NCBI RefSeq assembly: GCF_001269655.1
Contig: NZ_LHVE01000007.1
Coordinates: forward strand, 806,001-870,000
From: Pseudomonas thivervalensis
GTDB taxonomy: Bacteria; Pseudomonadota; Gammaproteobacteria; Pseudomonadales; Pseudomonadaceae
DNA: 64,000 bases
Direction: 5' to 3'
Each line of letters starts with the position of its first letter. Position 1 is the stretch's first letter. The notes beneath the pieces were generated by a model. It was not told the origin of the DNA. It searched no databases and was given only the letters and a program-made list of their open reading frames with translations. Position numbers and translations under genes: made by a program. Positions 33,847-42,561 of the stretch are shown here, piece after piece.

Positions 33847-34335
33847 ATGGAAGGTTTAATAAAACTAGACCGAATTGATATCAGTATCCTTGTTGAACTT
33901 CAAAAGGACGGTCGAATGACCAACGTCAGTCTCGCCGATGCCGTGGGGCTGTCATCCAGCCCATGCCTGCAGCGAGTCAAGCGGCTTGAGTCGGCGGGTT
34001 ATATTTCCGGCTACAGGGCTCACCTCAACCTGGCCAAGATCACTGACTCGGTCACGGTCTTCACTGAAATCACGCTCAGCGACCACAAGCGGGAAGATTT
34101 CGCCAAGTTCGAATCCAATATTCGCCTGGTCGATGAGGTACTGGAGTGCCATTTGATCAGCGGCGGTTACGATTACCTGGTGCGTTTCATGACCTGCAGC
34201 ATCCAGCATTATCAGGAAGTGATCGAAGGGTTGCTGGACAAGAACATCGGCATTTCCAAGTACTTCAGCTACATCGTCATCAAATCCCCCGTGCTCAAGG
34301 ATGGGGTCCCGTTGCGCAGGTTGTTGCGTCACTGA
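33847..34335 (+). CDS. Lrp/AsnC-family transcriptional regulator
   Basis: A 162-residue regulator. The N-terminal helix-turn-helix (residues about 8-60, ISILVELQKDGRMTNVSLADAVGLS) is followed by a RAM ligand-binding domain with a Gly-rich turn (SGGYDYLVRF). ATG 33847 follows GAGGGG by about 7 nt. Lrp/AsnC proteins usually respond to amino acids and often control adjacent transport and catabolism genes. This one closes the catabolic cluster and is a candidate for binding the duplicated leader elements at 15211 and 16951. Confidence 0.9.
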   Translation: MEGLIKLDRIDISILVELQKDGRMTNVSLADAVGLSSSPCLQRVKRLESAGYISGYRAHLNLAKITDSVTVFTEITLSDHKREDFAKFESNIRLVDEVLECHLISGGYDYLVRFMTCSIQHYQEVIEGLLDKNIGISKYFSYIVIKSPVLKDGVPLRRLLRH

Positions 34336-34429
34336 GACGTCTTGGCGACAGCCGTCCATGGCGGCAAACCCTCAAACGTCGTGGCCGCGGGCCATTGAGA
34401 GCTTTAAAGATGACTCATCGGCCTTGATT

Positions 34430-35164
34430 TCAGATGGCAGTGGTCAGATAACCACCATCGACCGGCAGCACTGCACCGTTAACAAAGGAAGCGGCATCAG
34501 AGGCCAGAAAGGCAATCACCTTGGCGACCTCTTCAGCACTGCCAAAACGTTTCATGGGCGTGCGGGACAACAGGCGGTCAATCCTCGGTTGATCATCGAT
34601 TTTCGCCAACAGCGGGGTGGTGATCCACCCCGGCGCCACGGCATTCACACGAATATTATCGGGGGCGTAGGCCTCGGCCAGAGACTTGGTAATCTGCACG
34701 ATTGCCCCCTTCGCCGCTGAATAGGCCACGAGCTTGCCGCCGCCGAAATAGGAAAACATCGACGCAATGTTAATGATCGATCCGCCTTGCTTCGCCATTA
34801 GCGGGTACGCGAGGCTGATGAGCCGGTAGACGGCGTTGAGCTGAACCGACAACACTTGGTTGAAGGCCTCCCACTCCATTTCCTTTTCGCCCAGCGTTCC
34901 CCCAGCGGCAGGTACCAGAATGTCGAGGCGGTCGAGGCTTTGGATAACGCTTTTGAGCGATTCATCGTCGGTGACGTTAACCTCTCGTAGATCAAGCTGG
35001 ACCCCGTCGGCGACGACGGTGGTATCGGCGCCCAGGCCAATCGCTACGACTCTGGCACCGTGCCGGGCCAGATACTCGGCGGTTGCCTGACCGATCCCCG
35101 AGGTCCCGCCACTGACGAGCGCGACCTTGCCTTCAAACAGATTGCTCATGAACATAGTCGTCAT
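34430..35164 (-). CDS. Short-chain dehydrogenase/reductase (SDR)
   Basis: A 244-residue SDR. The cofactor motif is SGGTSGIGQA, the NNAG position reads PAAGG, and the catalytic residues are Ser in NIASMFS and YxxxK in YSAAKGA. It ends with the usual PVDGGYL. Three closely spaced ATGs (codons 1, 4 and 6) leave the start uncertain by a few residues. It is the last gene of the dioxygenase-MFS-porin-SDR run, so it probably reduces or oxidises a ketone or alcohol in that pathway. Confidence 0.88.
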   Translation of the reverse strand: MTTMFMSNLFEGKVALVSGGTSGIGQATAEYLARHGARVVAIGLGADTTVVADGVQLDLREVNVTDDESLKSVIQSLDRLDILVPAAGGTLGEKEMEWEAFNQVLSVQLNAVYRLISLAYPLMAKQGGSIINIASMFSYFGGGKLVAYSAAKGAIVQITKSLAEAYAPDNIRVNAVAPGWITTPLLAKIDDQPRIDRLLSRTPMKRFGSAEEVAKVIAFLASDAASFVNGAVLPVDGGYLTTAI

Positions 35165-35206
35165 TGCCTCTTAAAGTCAGTAAAAAACGTTGCTGTCGTG
35201 ATGCGC

Positions 35207-36475
35207 TCATAGGCCCAGCGCGGAGCCGACATCCAGCATCAGTTGCAGGCCAACCACAAAACCGTTGTTGCTCAATTGCGTCGCGCCCGGGTTGTAGTAG
35301 TTGTCCGGATTAATCACGTACTGAATGCTGGGCTCGATGGCGAAATGGCGGGTCAAGGCGAAATGGCCGTTGGCTTCCAGTGCGTAGACGTTGCGTTCGC
35401 CCAGTTCGGGGTCCCCACCGGCTGCGACGCGCAGGCGTTGTTGGAACTGCAACTGGTGGGAGCTGACTTGCAGGTAGCTGGTCTTGAAGTTGAGCTTGTC
35501 CTGGGCTCGATCAAAAGGCGCCAGGTAGGTGAGCCCGGCTTCAGCGAAGTGGTTGAAGGGTTGTTTATCGTCTGCAGTCGTCGACAGCGAGCCGAATATC
35601 TGCATTCCCTGTTGCCCACCGCGCCACAACGTTTGGCGAAACTTGAAGAAGCCTCCGGCGGTGCCGTGCTCGCTGGTGCCGGTCAACGGATCGACCTGCT
35701 TGGACGAGTTGAAGTAGGCGTTGAGTTCGTACTGGGTGGTGTCGTCGCCGGGCTTGCTGCCAATCCCCATCAGGAAACTCGTGCCGCTCGCATCGTTGGT
35801 GCTGAAGTCCAGGCCTTTACGCTCTTTCAGGTAATCCACCGGGTTGGATTCGAACGCCCCGGCATGCACATAGAGGCCAGGGTTCACTTGGTACTTCAAG
35901 TAACCGCCCCAGGCGCCAAAGGGCGGCGGCAGCATGCCGCTTGACGCGTCCAGGATCGGATCGTTGCAGGTGACGGTGTTTTCACAGTTATAGATGTAGA
36001 AATACCGCCGGCCATTCGTACGTCCGATGTGCATATCGAGTTGGTCGTCGAGTGCTTTCTGTTCGAACGTCAGGACACTCAACTGGTTGCTGGCGATATC
36101 GTTGTGCAAAGGGGCCCCGGCAAAATAACTGCCGGCGGCGCCTTGCCAGTTACCCGCGGTGGGTTGGCCGGTGCCTTTGTCGAGGATGAAGACGGTTTGT
36201 TCGAAGTGCAGGGCTGCACCGTCGAGACCGCCGAGTGTGGCCAGATTGATGTCCGCCCCGATGTAAAGATCACCGCTGTTACCGAAGCTGTAGGGACGAG
36301 GCCCGGTATCAAGGTTTTTCATGGCCAGACTGGTGAATTGCAGATGGGGCTCGATGCCGTAGCCGGCCAATTGTTCGCCCAACTCAGCCAACGGACCTTC
36401 ACGGTCTTGTGCCCAAACATGGGAATAGGTAAACGCCAGGAACAAAAACGCGGACAAACGAATGATCGGGTTCAT
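35207..36475 (-). CDS. OprB-type outer-membrane porin
   Basis: A 422-residue porin. A signal peptide ends HVWA-QDREG (about residue 22). The body has alternating beta-strand character, segments GGYLKYQVNPGLYVHAGAFESNP and YYNPGATQLSNNG typical of the carbohydrate-selective OprB family, and a hydrophobic C terminus. An in-frame upstream extension to 36775 is not protein-like and is left out. It lies between SDR and MFS genes and would bring the operon's substrate through the outer membrane; the OprB name does not prove a sugar. Confidence 0.85.
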   Translation of the reverse strand: MNPIIRLSAFLFLAFTYSHVWAQDREGPLAELGEQLAGYGIEPHLQFTSLAMKNLDTGPRPYSFGNSGDLYIGADINLATLGGLDGAALHFEQTVFILDKGTGQPTAGNWQGAAGSYFAGAPLHNDIASNQLSVLTFEQKALDDQLDMHIGRTNGRRYFYIYNCENTVTCNDPILDASSGMLPPPFGAWGGYLKYQVNPGLYVHAGAFESNPVDYLKERKGLDFSTNDASGTSFLMGIGSKPGDDTTQYELNAYFNSSKQVDPLTGTSEHGTAGGFFKFRQTLWRGGQQGMQIFGSLSTTADDKQPFNHFAEAGLTYLAPFDRAQDKLNFKTSYLQVSSHQLQFQQRLRVAAGGDPELGERNVYALEANGHFALTRHFAIEPSIQYVINPDNYYNPGATQLSNNGFVVGLQLMLDVGSALGL

Positions 36476-36572
36476 GATCAGGAACTCATTTTTATTGTTG
36501 TTGTGATGAGCAGACGCAGCGGTGTGGTGTCGGTGATGAGCCTCGATCACCGCAGCTTCCGTTGTTGAGTGT

Positions 36573-37823
36573 TCACAGCGAATGTCCCGGGGCCGCTGAG
36601 CGCACGCGTGATCGGCGCTCGAGTACGGCGGGCGCCGTTTCCTTGAGCAGCAGGGACAAGCCCGACGCGAGCAAGGCACCGCCGCAGGAGATCCACATGA
36701 CAATCGACAGACCGAATTGATCGGCGGCAAATCCGGCGACGGTAGGCGCCACGAAACCGCCCACCAACTCGCCAACGCCCATGATCATGCCCAGTGCGGT
36801 GGCCATCACTTCCCGCGGGACTGTTTCGGCCGGAATGGTGGACATGAAGAGTGTGAAGCAGCCAAGCCCGGTGAAGGTGAGCACCATCAGAACACCCAAC
36901 ACCATGGGGGAAGGAGCGAACAACAGCGCTATCGGGCAACACGCGGCGATCAGCGAAAACAGCACCAGGGTCGGGCGTCGACCGATTCGGTCGGAAATGC
37001 TCGGCACGACAAATCCCCACATGACCCAGGCAGCGCCCAGGCAACTCATGATCGTGCCCATGCTCGGCGCGCTATAGCCGCGGACACTGACGAGAAACGT
37101 CGGCGTGAAAGAGATCAAGATGACGAACCAGGTCAGAAATACGCAACTGATCAACGTACACAGCACGATGTTGCGGCTTTTAAGCAACGCCAGACGATGC
37201 CCCGTGGATTTGGCGCTGCTCACTGGCGCTGGGCGTGGTTCATCCTGACGCACGTAACGCCAGATCAGCCAGGCGATGAGCAGGCCAGGCAGCAGCGACA
37301 CAATGAAGGCATGCCGCCAACCATAGGCCTCGGCCAAAGCGATCAGGACCGGAGGGCCAATCACCGCCCCCAACAGACCTGCCGCCGACCCTTGTAGCAA
37401 GCCCATGTTCAGGCCCCGTCGATGTGGCGACGATGCTTCGACCATCATCGATTGGGACAACGGCAGGATGGGCCCTTCGGCCAATCCCATGATGCCGCGA
37501 AACAGCAACAGACTGAGGAAACCTGAAACCAGCCCGGAAAGGGCTGAGCACAGGGAAAACAGGATGACCGCCACAATCAGCAGCGGTTTGCGCACACCCC
37601 GACGGTCTGACCAGGCACCCACCAGCGTGCCGGAAATCGCCCAGGCCAATGCCAGCACCGAAGACAACATGCCGAGGTGGCTGTTGCTCAGTTGGAGTTC
37701 ATCGGCCATGAACGGAAAAAGAAATGACAGGGCCAGACGGTCGAAGAACACAAAACCGAACGTCAGGAACAGCACGCAGAGCAGGGTATTTTCATAACTG
37801 GCTTTATTATTGTTGTGAGCCAT
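36573..37823 (-). CDS. Major facilitator superfamily transporter (aromatic-acid/hydrophilic-acid type)
   Basis: A 416-residue MFS protein with about 12 membrane helices in two bundles and MFS loop motifs GAWSDRRGVRKPLL (helices 2-3) and SDRIGRRPTL (helices 8-9). ATG 37823 is supported by GGAG 7 nt upstream. The general wording fits proton-coupled organic-anion importers such as the AAHS group. It is transcribed between the dioxygenase and porin genes, suggesting uptake of the compound that the cupin dioxygenase attacks. Confidence 0.88.
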   Translation of the reverse strand: MAHNNNKASYENTLLCVLFLTFGFVFFDRLALSFLFPFMADELQLSNSHLGMLSSVLALAWAISGTLVGAWSDRRGVRKPLLIVAVILFSLCSALSGLVSGFLSLLLFRGIMGLAEGPILPLSQSMMVEASSPHRRGLNMGLLQGSAAGLLGAVIGPPVLIALAEAYGWRHAFIVSLLPGLLIAWLIWRYVRQDEPRPAPVSSAKSTGHRLALLKSRNIVLCTLISCVFLTWFVILISFTPTFLVSVRGYSAPSMGTIMSCLGAAWVMWGFVVPSISDRIGRRPTLVLFSLIAACCPIALLFAPSPMVLGVLMVLTFTGLGCFTLFMSTIPAETVPREVMATALGMIMGVGELVGGFVAPTVAGFAADQFGLSIVMWISCGGALLASGLSLLLKETAPAVLERRSRVRSAAPGHSL

Positions 37824-37844
37824 GGTGGTTCTCCGTAGCACGGG

Positions 37845-38378
37845 TTAACGGAACAGGCGGTCCACAGCGTCAGCCCCCAGGCCGACCTTTTCGTAATGTT
37901 CGCGGCACAGGGCGATGTAGGAGTGCACATCGAAATAACCGGTGGACTCGCCTTGATCGTCGAGCCAGATCAGCGGTCCCTTGACGATAAAGAACACACG
38001 CATCGGTTCTTCATGCTCGTAGGCCACCAAGGTGTGCCCCTCACCCGGCGTCTCATAAACGAAGTCGCCAGCGGTGGCGGTCCATTCGTGTTCCAGATAC
38101 CCCCACTTGCCCGAAAGCGTGTAAGCGAACACTTCGTGTGGGTGGTAGTGGCGATTGACCAGGCCGGCACGACTGGACATCAAGATGTCGCACCAACGGT
38201 TTTCGCTGGGAGAGATCCACAGGGGGCGTGAAGAAACGGTCTCAGTGAAAGGGACATAAAGCCGCAAATCATCACTGGCGGCATTGGGCAGATAAACCTC
38301 GGGCTTGGCGTCGGGCTTGAAGCAGTTCGCGATGGGCTGCAGGTCTTTCCAAAATTCGTTGCGGGCTAATTCGGGCAT
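37845..38378 (-). CDS. Cupin dioxygenase, 2,4'-dihydroxyacetophenone dioxygenase family
   Basis: A 177-residue single-domain cupin. The metal site reads NRHYHPHEVFAYTLSGKWGY (His77, His79/His81, Glu82) with a second-motif His in GEGHTLVAY (His115). The overall wording matches the 2,4'-dihydroxyacetophenone dioxygenase family, which cleaves a side-chain C-C bond of an aromatic ketone using non-haem iron. It is the first gene of an operon (dioxygenase, MFS, porin, SDR) divergent from an AraC regulator across 241 nt. The actual substrate is inferred only to class. Confidence 0.82.
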   Translation of the reverse strand: MPELARNEFWKDLQPIANCFKPDAKPEVYLPNAASDDLRLYVPFTETVSSRPLWISPSENRWCDILMSSRAGLVNRHYHPHEVFAYTLSGKWGYLEHEWTATAGDFVYETPGEGHTLVAYEHEEPMRVFFIVKGPLIWLDDQGESTGYFDVHSYIALCREHYEKVGLGADAVDRLFR

Positions 38379-38619
38379 GTCGGGCCTCTGATTGTTGGAG
38401 TACGGAGGCCACTCTAAGGCGGGGAACGCGGGGCGGTTTGATCGAAACAGACGTCATTGTTGTCCGCATCGGACGGATATCTTTTCCTCGCACAGTCGCC
38501 GTACTTTTGTTCCGGCCATTGATTGACAGCGCGCCTGGGGCGGTTGTTAATGAGGCTCTGCATGCCCCCATGGTCCGCCTTGCGCGGGGTTGAGCAGTCC
38601 ATAAAACGAGAACAATAAA

Positions 38620-39594
38620 ATGGTCAAATCCCCCCCGTTGCTCGACACCCGGCGTGCAAGTACCGATGACTATCCACCTGATCAGCGCTTGGCATTCTGG
38701 GAGCAGTACAACGCATCGACACTGGTAGGGCTGAAGTGCTCATCCTTCAGCGAAACCGGGTTCAATGCACGGGAGGACAACCTGAGCCTGGAACGACTTC
38801 GAGTCGCCCATATTGTCGGCAACCAGCATGTCATCGAGCGCGATGGCTCAATGATTCGCACGGTCCCCAAAGAGTCGGTATTCGTGTCGCTGGTCTTGGG
38901 CAGTGAGTCGTTTTTCTTTCAAAACGGCACCTGTCATTTGCTGGAGCCTGGTGAGCTGATGGTGTATCGCACCGACAAACCCTACCTGTTTGGCTTCTCC
39001 AGTTCGATGCATAAATTTATCTTCGATATACCCCAGGACGTTTTTGCAGCCCACTGCTTGCGCCGCTTTGATAGCGCACTGAAGATCAGCGCACACACCG
39101 GCACGCAGCGTTTGCTCTTACGCACGTTGAGTGAGCGCACCGGCGTATTTTTCGAGCAGCCCCTCAGCCAGGGGGCAGACAACTATCAAGACGAGGTCCT
39201 TGAACTGTTGGGCAATATCATTACTGGCCAGGTGGGTAATCGCCGAATCAATGCGCTCAGCACTTCTTACTTACTGGCCGCCAAGCAATGCATCCTCGAG
39301 CAACTGGCCGACCCTACACTGAGCTGTGAGCGAGTAGCGGCACAAACCGGCGTTTCTACGCGACACTTGGCTCGGCTGTTCGCCATGGAAGACACCCAGC
39401 CCCATCGGTTCATTCTGGAGAAGCGCTTGCAGCGCGCGTTTCAGGTGCTGAGCAGCGGGGAGGGCAGAGGCCTGGACATTGCCGAAGTTGCCTATCAGCA
39501 GGGCTTCAGCAGCCAGGCGCATTTTGCCAGGGCTTTCAAGGCGCACTTCGGCCGCACTCCCAGCGACGTGCGCGCAACGGCGGGGGTTGCTTAG
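38620..39594 (+). CDS. AraC-family transcriptional regulator
   Basis: A 324-residue regulator. N-terminal residues 20-190 match the AraC_binding_2 type sensor domain (QYNASTLVGLKCSSFSETGF). The C terminus carries two helix-turn-helix units (CERVAAQTGVSTRHLARLF and DIAEVAYQQGFSSQAHFARAFKAHFG). It is divergent from the dioxygenase operon, so activation of that operon by its substrate is the likely job. Confidence 0.9.
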   Translation: MVKSPPLLDTRRASTDDYPPDQRLAFWEQYNASTLVGLKCSSFSETGFNAREDNLSLERLRVAHIVGNQHVIERDGSMIRTVPKESVFVSLVLGSESFFFQNGTCHLLEPGELMVYRTDKPYLFGFSSSMHKFIFDIPQDVFAAHCLRRFDSALKISAHTGTQRLLLRTLSERTGVFFEQPLSQGADNYQDEVLELLGNIITGQVGNRRINALSTSYLLAAKQCILEQLADPTLSCERVAAQTGVSTRHLARLFAMEDTQPHRFILEKRLQRAFQVLSSGEGRGLDIAEVAYQQGFSSQAHFARAFKAHFGRTPSDVRATAGVA

Positions 39595-39666
39595 TCAGGC
39601 GGTGGACTGTCTTCTGCGGCATGACTCATTTATGATCGCCGATTGATAAAATCTGGATACTGCTTC

Positions 39667-40242
39667 ATGAGTACACGTTCCGACCTCCTGACCAGCGCTG
39701 AAATCCTGTTGCGGACCAAAGGCTATGCAGCGTTCAGCTACGCCGACCTCGCGACTGAAATTGGCATCAAGAAGGCGAGTATTCATCACCACTTCCCTAC
39801 CAAGGAAGGGATGGCGATCGCGATTGTCGAAAGCTATCTGTTCCGTTTCAAGAATCAACTGGAGCAGATCAACGCAGACAATGCCGGTGTGATCGACCGT
39901 CTCGAAGCGTTTGCGCTCATGTTCGCCCAGAGCAGTACCGAAGGCATGTTGCCGTTGTGCGGAGCCCTGGCCGCGGAGCTCCTCGCGTTGCCCGACAGTC
40001 TGCAGGCGTTGACCCGAGACTTTTTCGAGATCCACCTCGAGTGGCTGCAGGCCAATATTGCATCAGGTCAATCCGTCGGGGAGCTCAAGGCAGAACTCAA
40101 CGCGGTGCACGTCGCCCGGCTTATCCTCAATGCACTGGAAGGCAACAGCTTCGTTTCTTGGGCACTGAGCGACGCTTATGCACAATCGTCCGGGTTCGAT
40201 ATTCTCCTGGAAGGACTTCGTGCGGCACCCCCGCATCATTAG
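39667..40242 (+). CDS. TetR-family regulator of the redox module
   Basis: A 191-residue TetR protein. The N-terminal helix-turn-helix is YADLATEIGIKKASIHHHFPTKEGM. Two Cys positions are few, with one in LPLCGALAAELLAL near the ligand pocket, of interest because redox/electrophile TetR sensors such as NemR use Cys. It is followed by a strong terminator and then by a gene whose promoter holds the palindrome CTACC-N8-GGTAG, repeated before the AhpD/old-yellow-enzyme operon. That makes it the obvious repressor of both; the operator assignment is an inference. No copy of the palindrome was seen before its own start. Confidence 0.88.
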   Translation: MSTRSDLLTSAEILLRTKGYAAFSYADLATEIGIKKASIHHHFPTKEGMAIAIVESYLFRFKNQLEQINADNAGVIDRLEAFALMFAQSSTEGMLPLCGALAAELLALPDSLQALTRDFFEIHLEWLQANIASGQSVGELKAELNAVHVARLILNALEGNSFVSWALSDAYAQSSGFDILLEGLRAAPPHH

Positions 40243-40272
40243 GCAATCGCACCGCACCACCCATTTCTATAA

Positions 40273-40303
40273 AACGCCTCGAATTACCGAGGCGTTTTTT
40301 TTT
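40273..40303 (+). terminator. Strong rho-independent terminator after the TetR gene
   Basis: AACGCCTCG and CGAGGCGTT form a 9-bp stem with a 6-nt loop followed directly by a run of T (nine in all counting the stem). Confidence 0.92.
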
Positions 40304-40349
40304 GCGGCGGGAGACGCGCCGATGAGTGATCTCAATAATAATTGAACAG

Positions 40350-40367
40350 CTACCTACTACTTGGTAG
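40350..40367. promoter_or_regulatory. Candidate TetR operator (copy 1) in the OsmC promoter
   Basis: CTACCTACTACTTGGTAG has inverted half sites CTACC/GGTAG with an 8-nt spacer. It lies between a -35-like TTGAAC (40343-40348) and a -10-like TAGAGT (40365-40370), where a bound repressor would block RNA polymerase. Same half sites, spacing and TTGGTAG end recur at 42940. Confidence 0.7.
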
Positions 40368-40419
40368 AGTGATTTCTCTTTCGATCACAACCCTGATCCA
40401 CCCAAAGAGGAATTCGCAA

Positions 40420-40974
40420 ATGAGCAACAACCTGAACGGTATCGACGTCGCCGCGCTCCAGCAGTTCGCCCAGGGCGTCGCCGAGAATGCTACCCAGCGT
40501 CACGCCAGTTTTAACGTCAAGACCGAGTGGAAAGGCCAGGCCCGCACAGTGGCTAAAGTCAATCGCTACAGCTTGGCTGGTGAAACCTATTCGCGTGATT
40601 TTGAAATTGCCGCTGATGAGCCAAATGAATTGCTGGGCCAGAATTCCGCGCCAAACCCTCAAGAGCTGCTGATGGCTGCGCTTAACGCTTGCATGTCTGT
40701 CGGTTATGCCGCGAATGCCGCGATGATGGGGATCAAGATTCACAGCCTGGAAATCGAAACCAACGGCACCCTCGACCTGCGTGGCTTCCTGGGCATCGAC
40801 GAGAGCGTCAACCCAGGCTACGACGAAGTGAGCGTGGCGATCCGTCTGCACACTGATGCGCCGCGTGAGCGTGTTGAGGAGTTGCATAACGCCGTGCTCC
40901 AAACGTCGGTCAATTACGCCAACTTCTCCAAGGCCATCCGCATGGTGCCGACCCTCGAAGTGCGTGAAGACTGA
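40420..40974 (+). CDS. OsmC-family protein with a single family Cys
   Basis: A 184-residue OsmC/Ohr-fold protein. The family Cys lies in the helix LLMAALNACMSVGYAANAA. At the second conserved position, where peroxidase members have a Cys-Pro pair, the sequence reads LQTSVNYANF, so the resolving Cys seems to be Ser. Thiol-peroxidase activity by the usual two-Cys route is therefore doubtful. ATG 40420 follows AGAGG by 9 nt. It is the first target gene of the TetR operator and is followed by a thioredoxin-like gene 86 nt on. Confidence 0.85.
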   Translation: MSNNLNGIDVAALQQFAQGVAENATQRHASFNVKTEWKGQARTVAKVNRYSLAGETYSRDFEIAADEPNELLGQNSAPNPQELLMAALNACMSVGYAANAAMMGIKIHSLEIETNGTLDLRGFLGIDESVNPGYDEVSVAIRLHTDAPRERVEELHNAVLQTSVNYANFSKAIRMVPTLEVRED

Positions 40975-41060
40975 TCGCCCATTTCTAATCCCTGCGGGCA
41001 TCAATGAACATAGGTCATGCCGAGGCCACGCCCATCAAATCCAGATATCCGGAGTTCGCA

Positions 41061-41432
41061 ATGAGCGATTTTTTCATCGGCTCTAAGTGTGAGATTCACA
41101 TGAACCGTATTGTTGAATTGAGCGCTCCGCAGTTTGCCCGTTTTGTGGCCAAGGGCAGTAGTGTGGTGTTGTTTTCCGCTTCTTGGTGCAAGCCATGTCA
41201 GGAGATGAAGCCAGCGTTCCATGCGCTTGAAGAAAAACTTCACGCGCTAGCTGCCTTTGGAAAGATCGATGTCGCAATGTCCCCCACGATTGCGCAAATG
41301 TACGGCATTCGCGCGGTGCCTTCCTTGGCGGTATTTCATGAGGGGCGACTGTTGCGGGTAATGCCCGGTTCCCGCTCGATGGGCGCAATGAAGAAAGCGA
41401 TTCTCGAGTCGCTGGAAGAGATCAGGCGTTAG
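41061..41432 (+). CDS. Thioredoxin-family protein
   Basis: A 123-residue thioredoxin with active site FSASWCKPCQEMKPA (Cys43, Cys46) and the cis-Pro segment AVPSLAVFHEGR. ATG 41061 has GGAG 6 nt upstream; an in-frame ATG at 41101 would remove the first 13 residues and still keep the fold, so the start is not fully settled. KP between the cysteines, not GP, differs from housekeeping thioredoxin. It probably shares the OsmC transcript. The last 11 nt overlap the end of the convergent old-yellow-enzyme gene. Confidence 0.88.
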   Translation: MSDFFIGSKCEIHMNRIVELSAPQFARFVAKGSSVVLFSASWCKPCQEMKPAFHALEEKLHALAAFGKIDVAMSPTIAQMYGIRAVPSLAVFHEGRLLRVMPGSRSMGAMKKAILESLEEIRR

Positions 41433-42528
41433 TCGTACGGAACCTTGGATAGTCGGTGTAGCCCTTGGCGATGCGATTACCTACGCCGTAGTAAGTCGCG
41501 CGATCGCTCTCTGCCAGTGGCCAGCCGTTCTGCATGCGTTCGACCAGATCCGGGTTGGCGATATAGGCCGTGCCGAACGCAATCAGGTCAAGTTCGCCCT
41601 TGGCCAGTTCCGACTCGGCGAGCGCCTGAGTAAAACCGCCGGCGGCCATCAGGGTGCCTTTATAGGCTTCACGAAAGGCTGCACCAAAGCCTAGCGGCGT
41701 TTGAGCGGCGACGATGGTCGGTTGGTAATTCAGGTGAACGTAGGCCAGTTCACGCTCGTTGAGCGCGGCCGCCATGCTCATCCAGGTTTCTGCTTCGCCC
41801 TCGTATACGCCGAAGTCATACAAGCGACCAAACGGCGAGAACCGTACGCCAATCCGCGCACCACCGATTTCATCGGCGATCGCGTCAATTGTTTCCAGCA
41901 GGAAGCGCTGGCGATTGACGATAGAGCCGCCGTACTGATCGGTGCGGGTGTTCAAGGCGCTACTGAGGAACTGGTCGAACAGAAAGCCGTTGGCTGCCAT
42001 GATTTCGATGCCGTCGAACCCGGCATCCATAGCCATGCGCGCAGACGTCACGAAGTCAGCAATGACACGTTTGATTTCATCCGTGCCGAGCGCGCGGGGG
42101 ACGCTGGGTCGCACGGGGCCGGCCTCGTTGGGCTTGGCCCAGGCATACACCGTGGTGTCGACCGCCGGCTGAGTGCCCGAAGAAACCGGCACCAAGCCAT
42201 GCACCGACACATGCGACATGCGGCCGACGTGCCACAACTGCGCAAAAATCCGACCGCCTTTGGCATGCACCGCATCGGTGACCTGACGCCAGCCAGGCAG
42301 GTGTTCGTCAGCGTAGATGCCAGGGGTGTAGAGGTAGCCACGCGCCTCGTCGGAAATCGGCAGGCCTTCGGTAATCAGCAGGCCCGCGGAGGCACGTTGT
42401 GCGTAGTACTCGACCGTGAACTCGTTTGGAACATTGTTCAGGGTGCGCGTGCGCGTCATGGGCGCCATGACCACACGGTTTTTCAACTCGACGCCGGACA
42501 GATCATAAGGCGTAAACAACTTGTTCAT
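41422..42528 (-). CDS. Old yellow enzyme / alkene reductase (FMN) with altered active site
   Basis: A 368-residue TIM-barrel flavoenzyme of the old yellow enzyme family. FMN-site segments VVMAPMTRTR, FAQLWHVGRMSH and RTDQYGGSIVNR are intact. The substrate-anchoring motif, normally H-x-x-N-G-Y, reads MAANGF (residues 177-182). Asn180 is kept, the His is Met177 and the proton-donor Tyr is Phe182. Either the enzyme uses another geometry or donor, or its substrate range is changed. It is co-directional with the AhpD-like gene (33 nt upstream) under the second TetR operator, as in electrophile-response operons such as nemRA. Confidence 0.88.
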   Translation of the reverse strand: MNKLFTPYDLSGVELKNRVVMAPMTRTRTLNNVPNEFTVEYYAQRASAGLLITEGLPISDEARGYLYTPGIYADEHLPGWRQVTDAVHAKGGRIFAQLWHVGRMSHVSVHGLVPVSSGTQPAVDTTVYAWAKPNEAGPVRPSVPRALGTDEIKRVIADFVTSARMAMDAGFDGIEIMAANGFLFDQFLSSALNTRTDQYGGSIVNRQRFLLETIDAIADEIGGARIGVRFSPFGRLYDFGVYEGEAETWMSMAAALNERELAYVHLNYQPTIVAAQTPLGFGAAFREAYKGTLMAAGGFTQALAESELAKGELDLIAFGTAYIANPDLVERMQNGWPLAESDRATYYGVGNRIAKGYTDYPRFRTTNA

Positions 42529-42561
42529 GATTGATCTCGAATTAGAAAAAGGATTATCGAA

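Noticed and set aside
15441..34335. Ectoine degradation as the function of the catabolic cluster (ArgE-like, aminotransferase, aldehyde dehydrogenase, Lrp)
   Set aside because: The ectoine hydrolase (M24 type) and other signature genes are absent, and the importer is of the peptide type.
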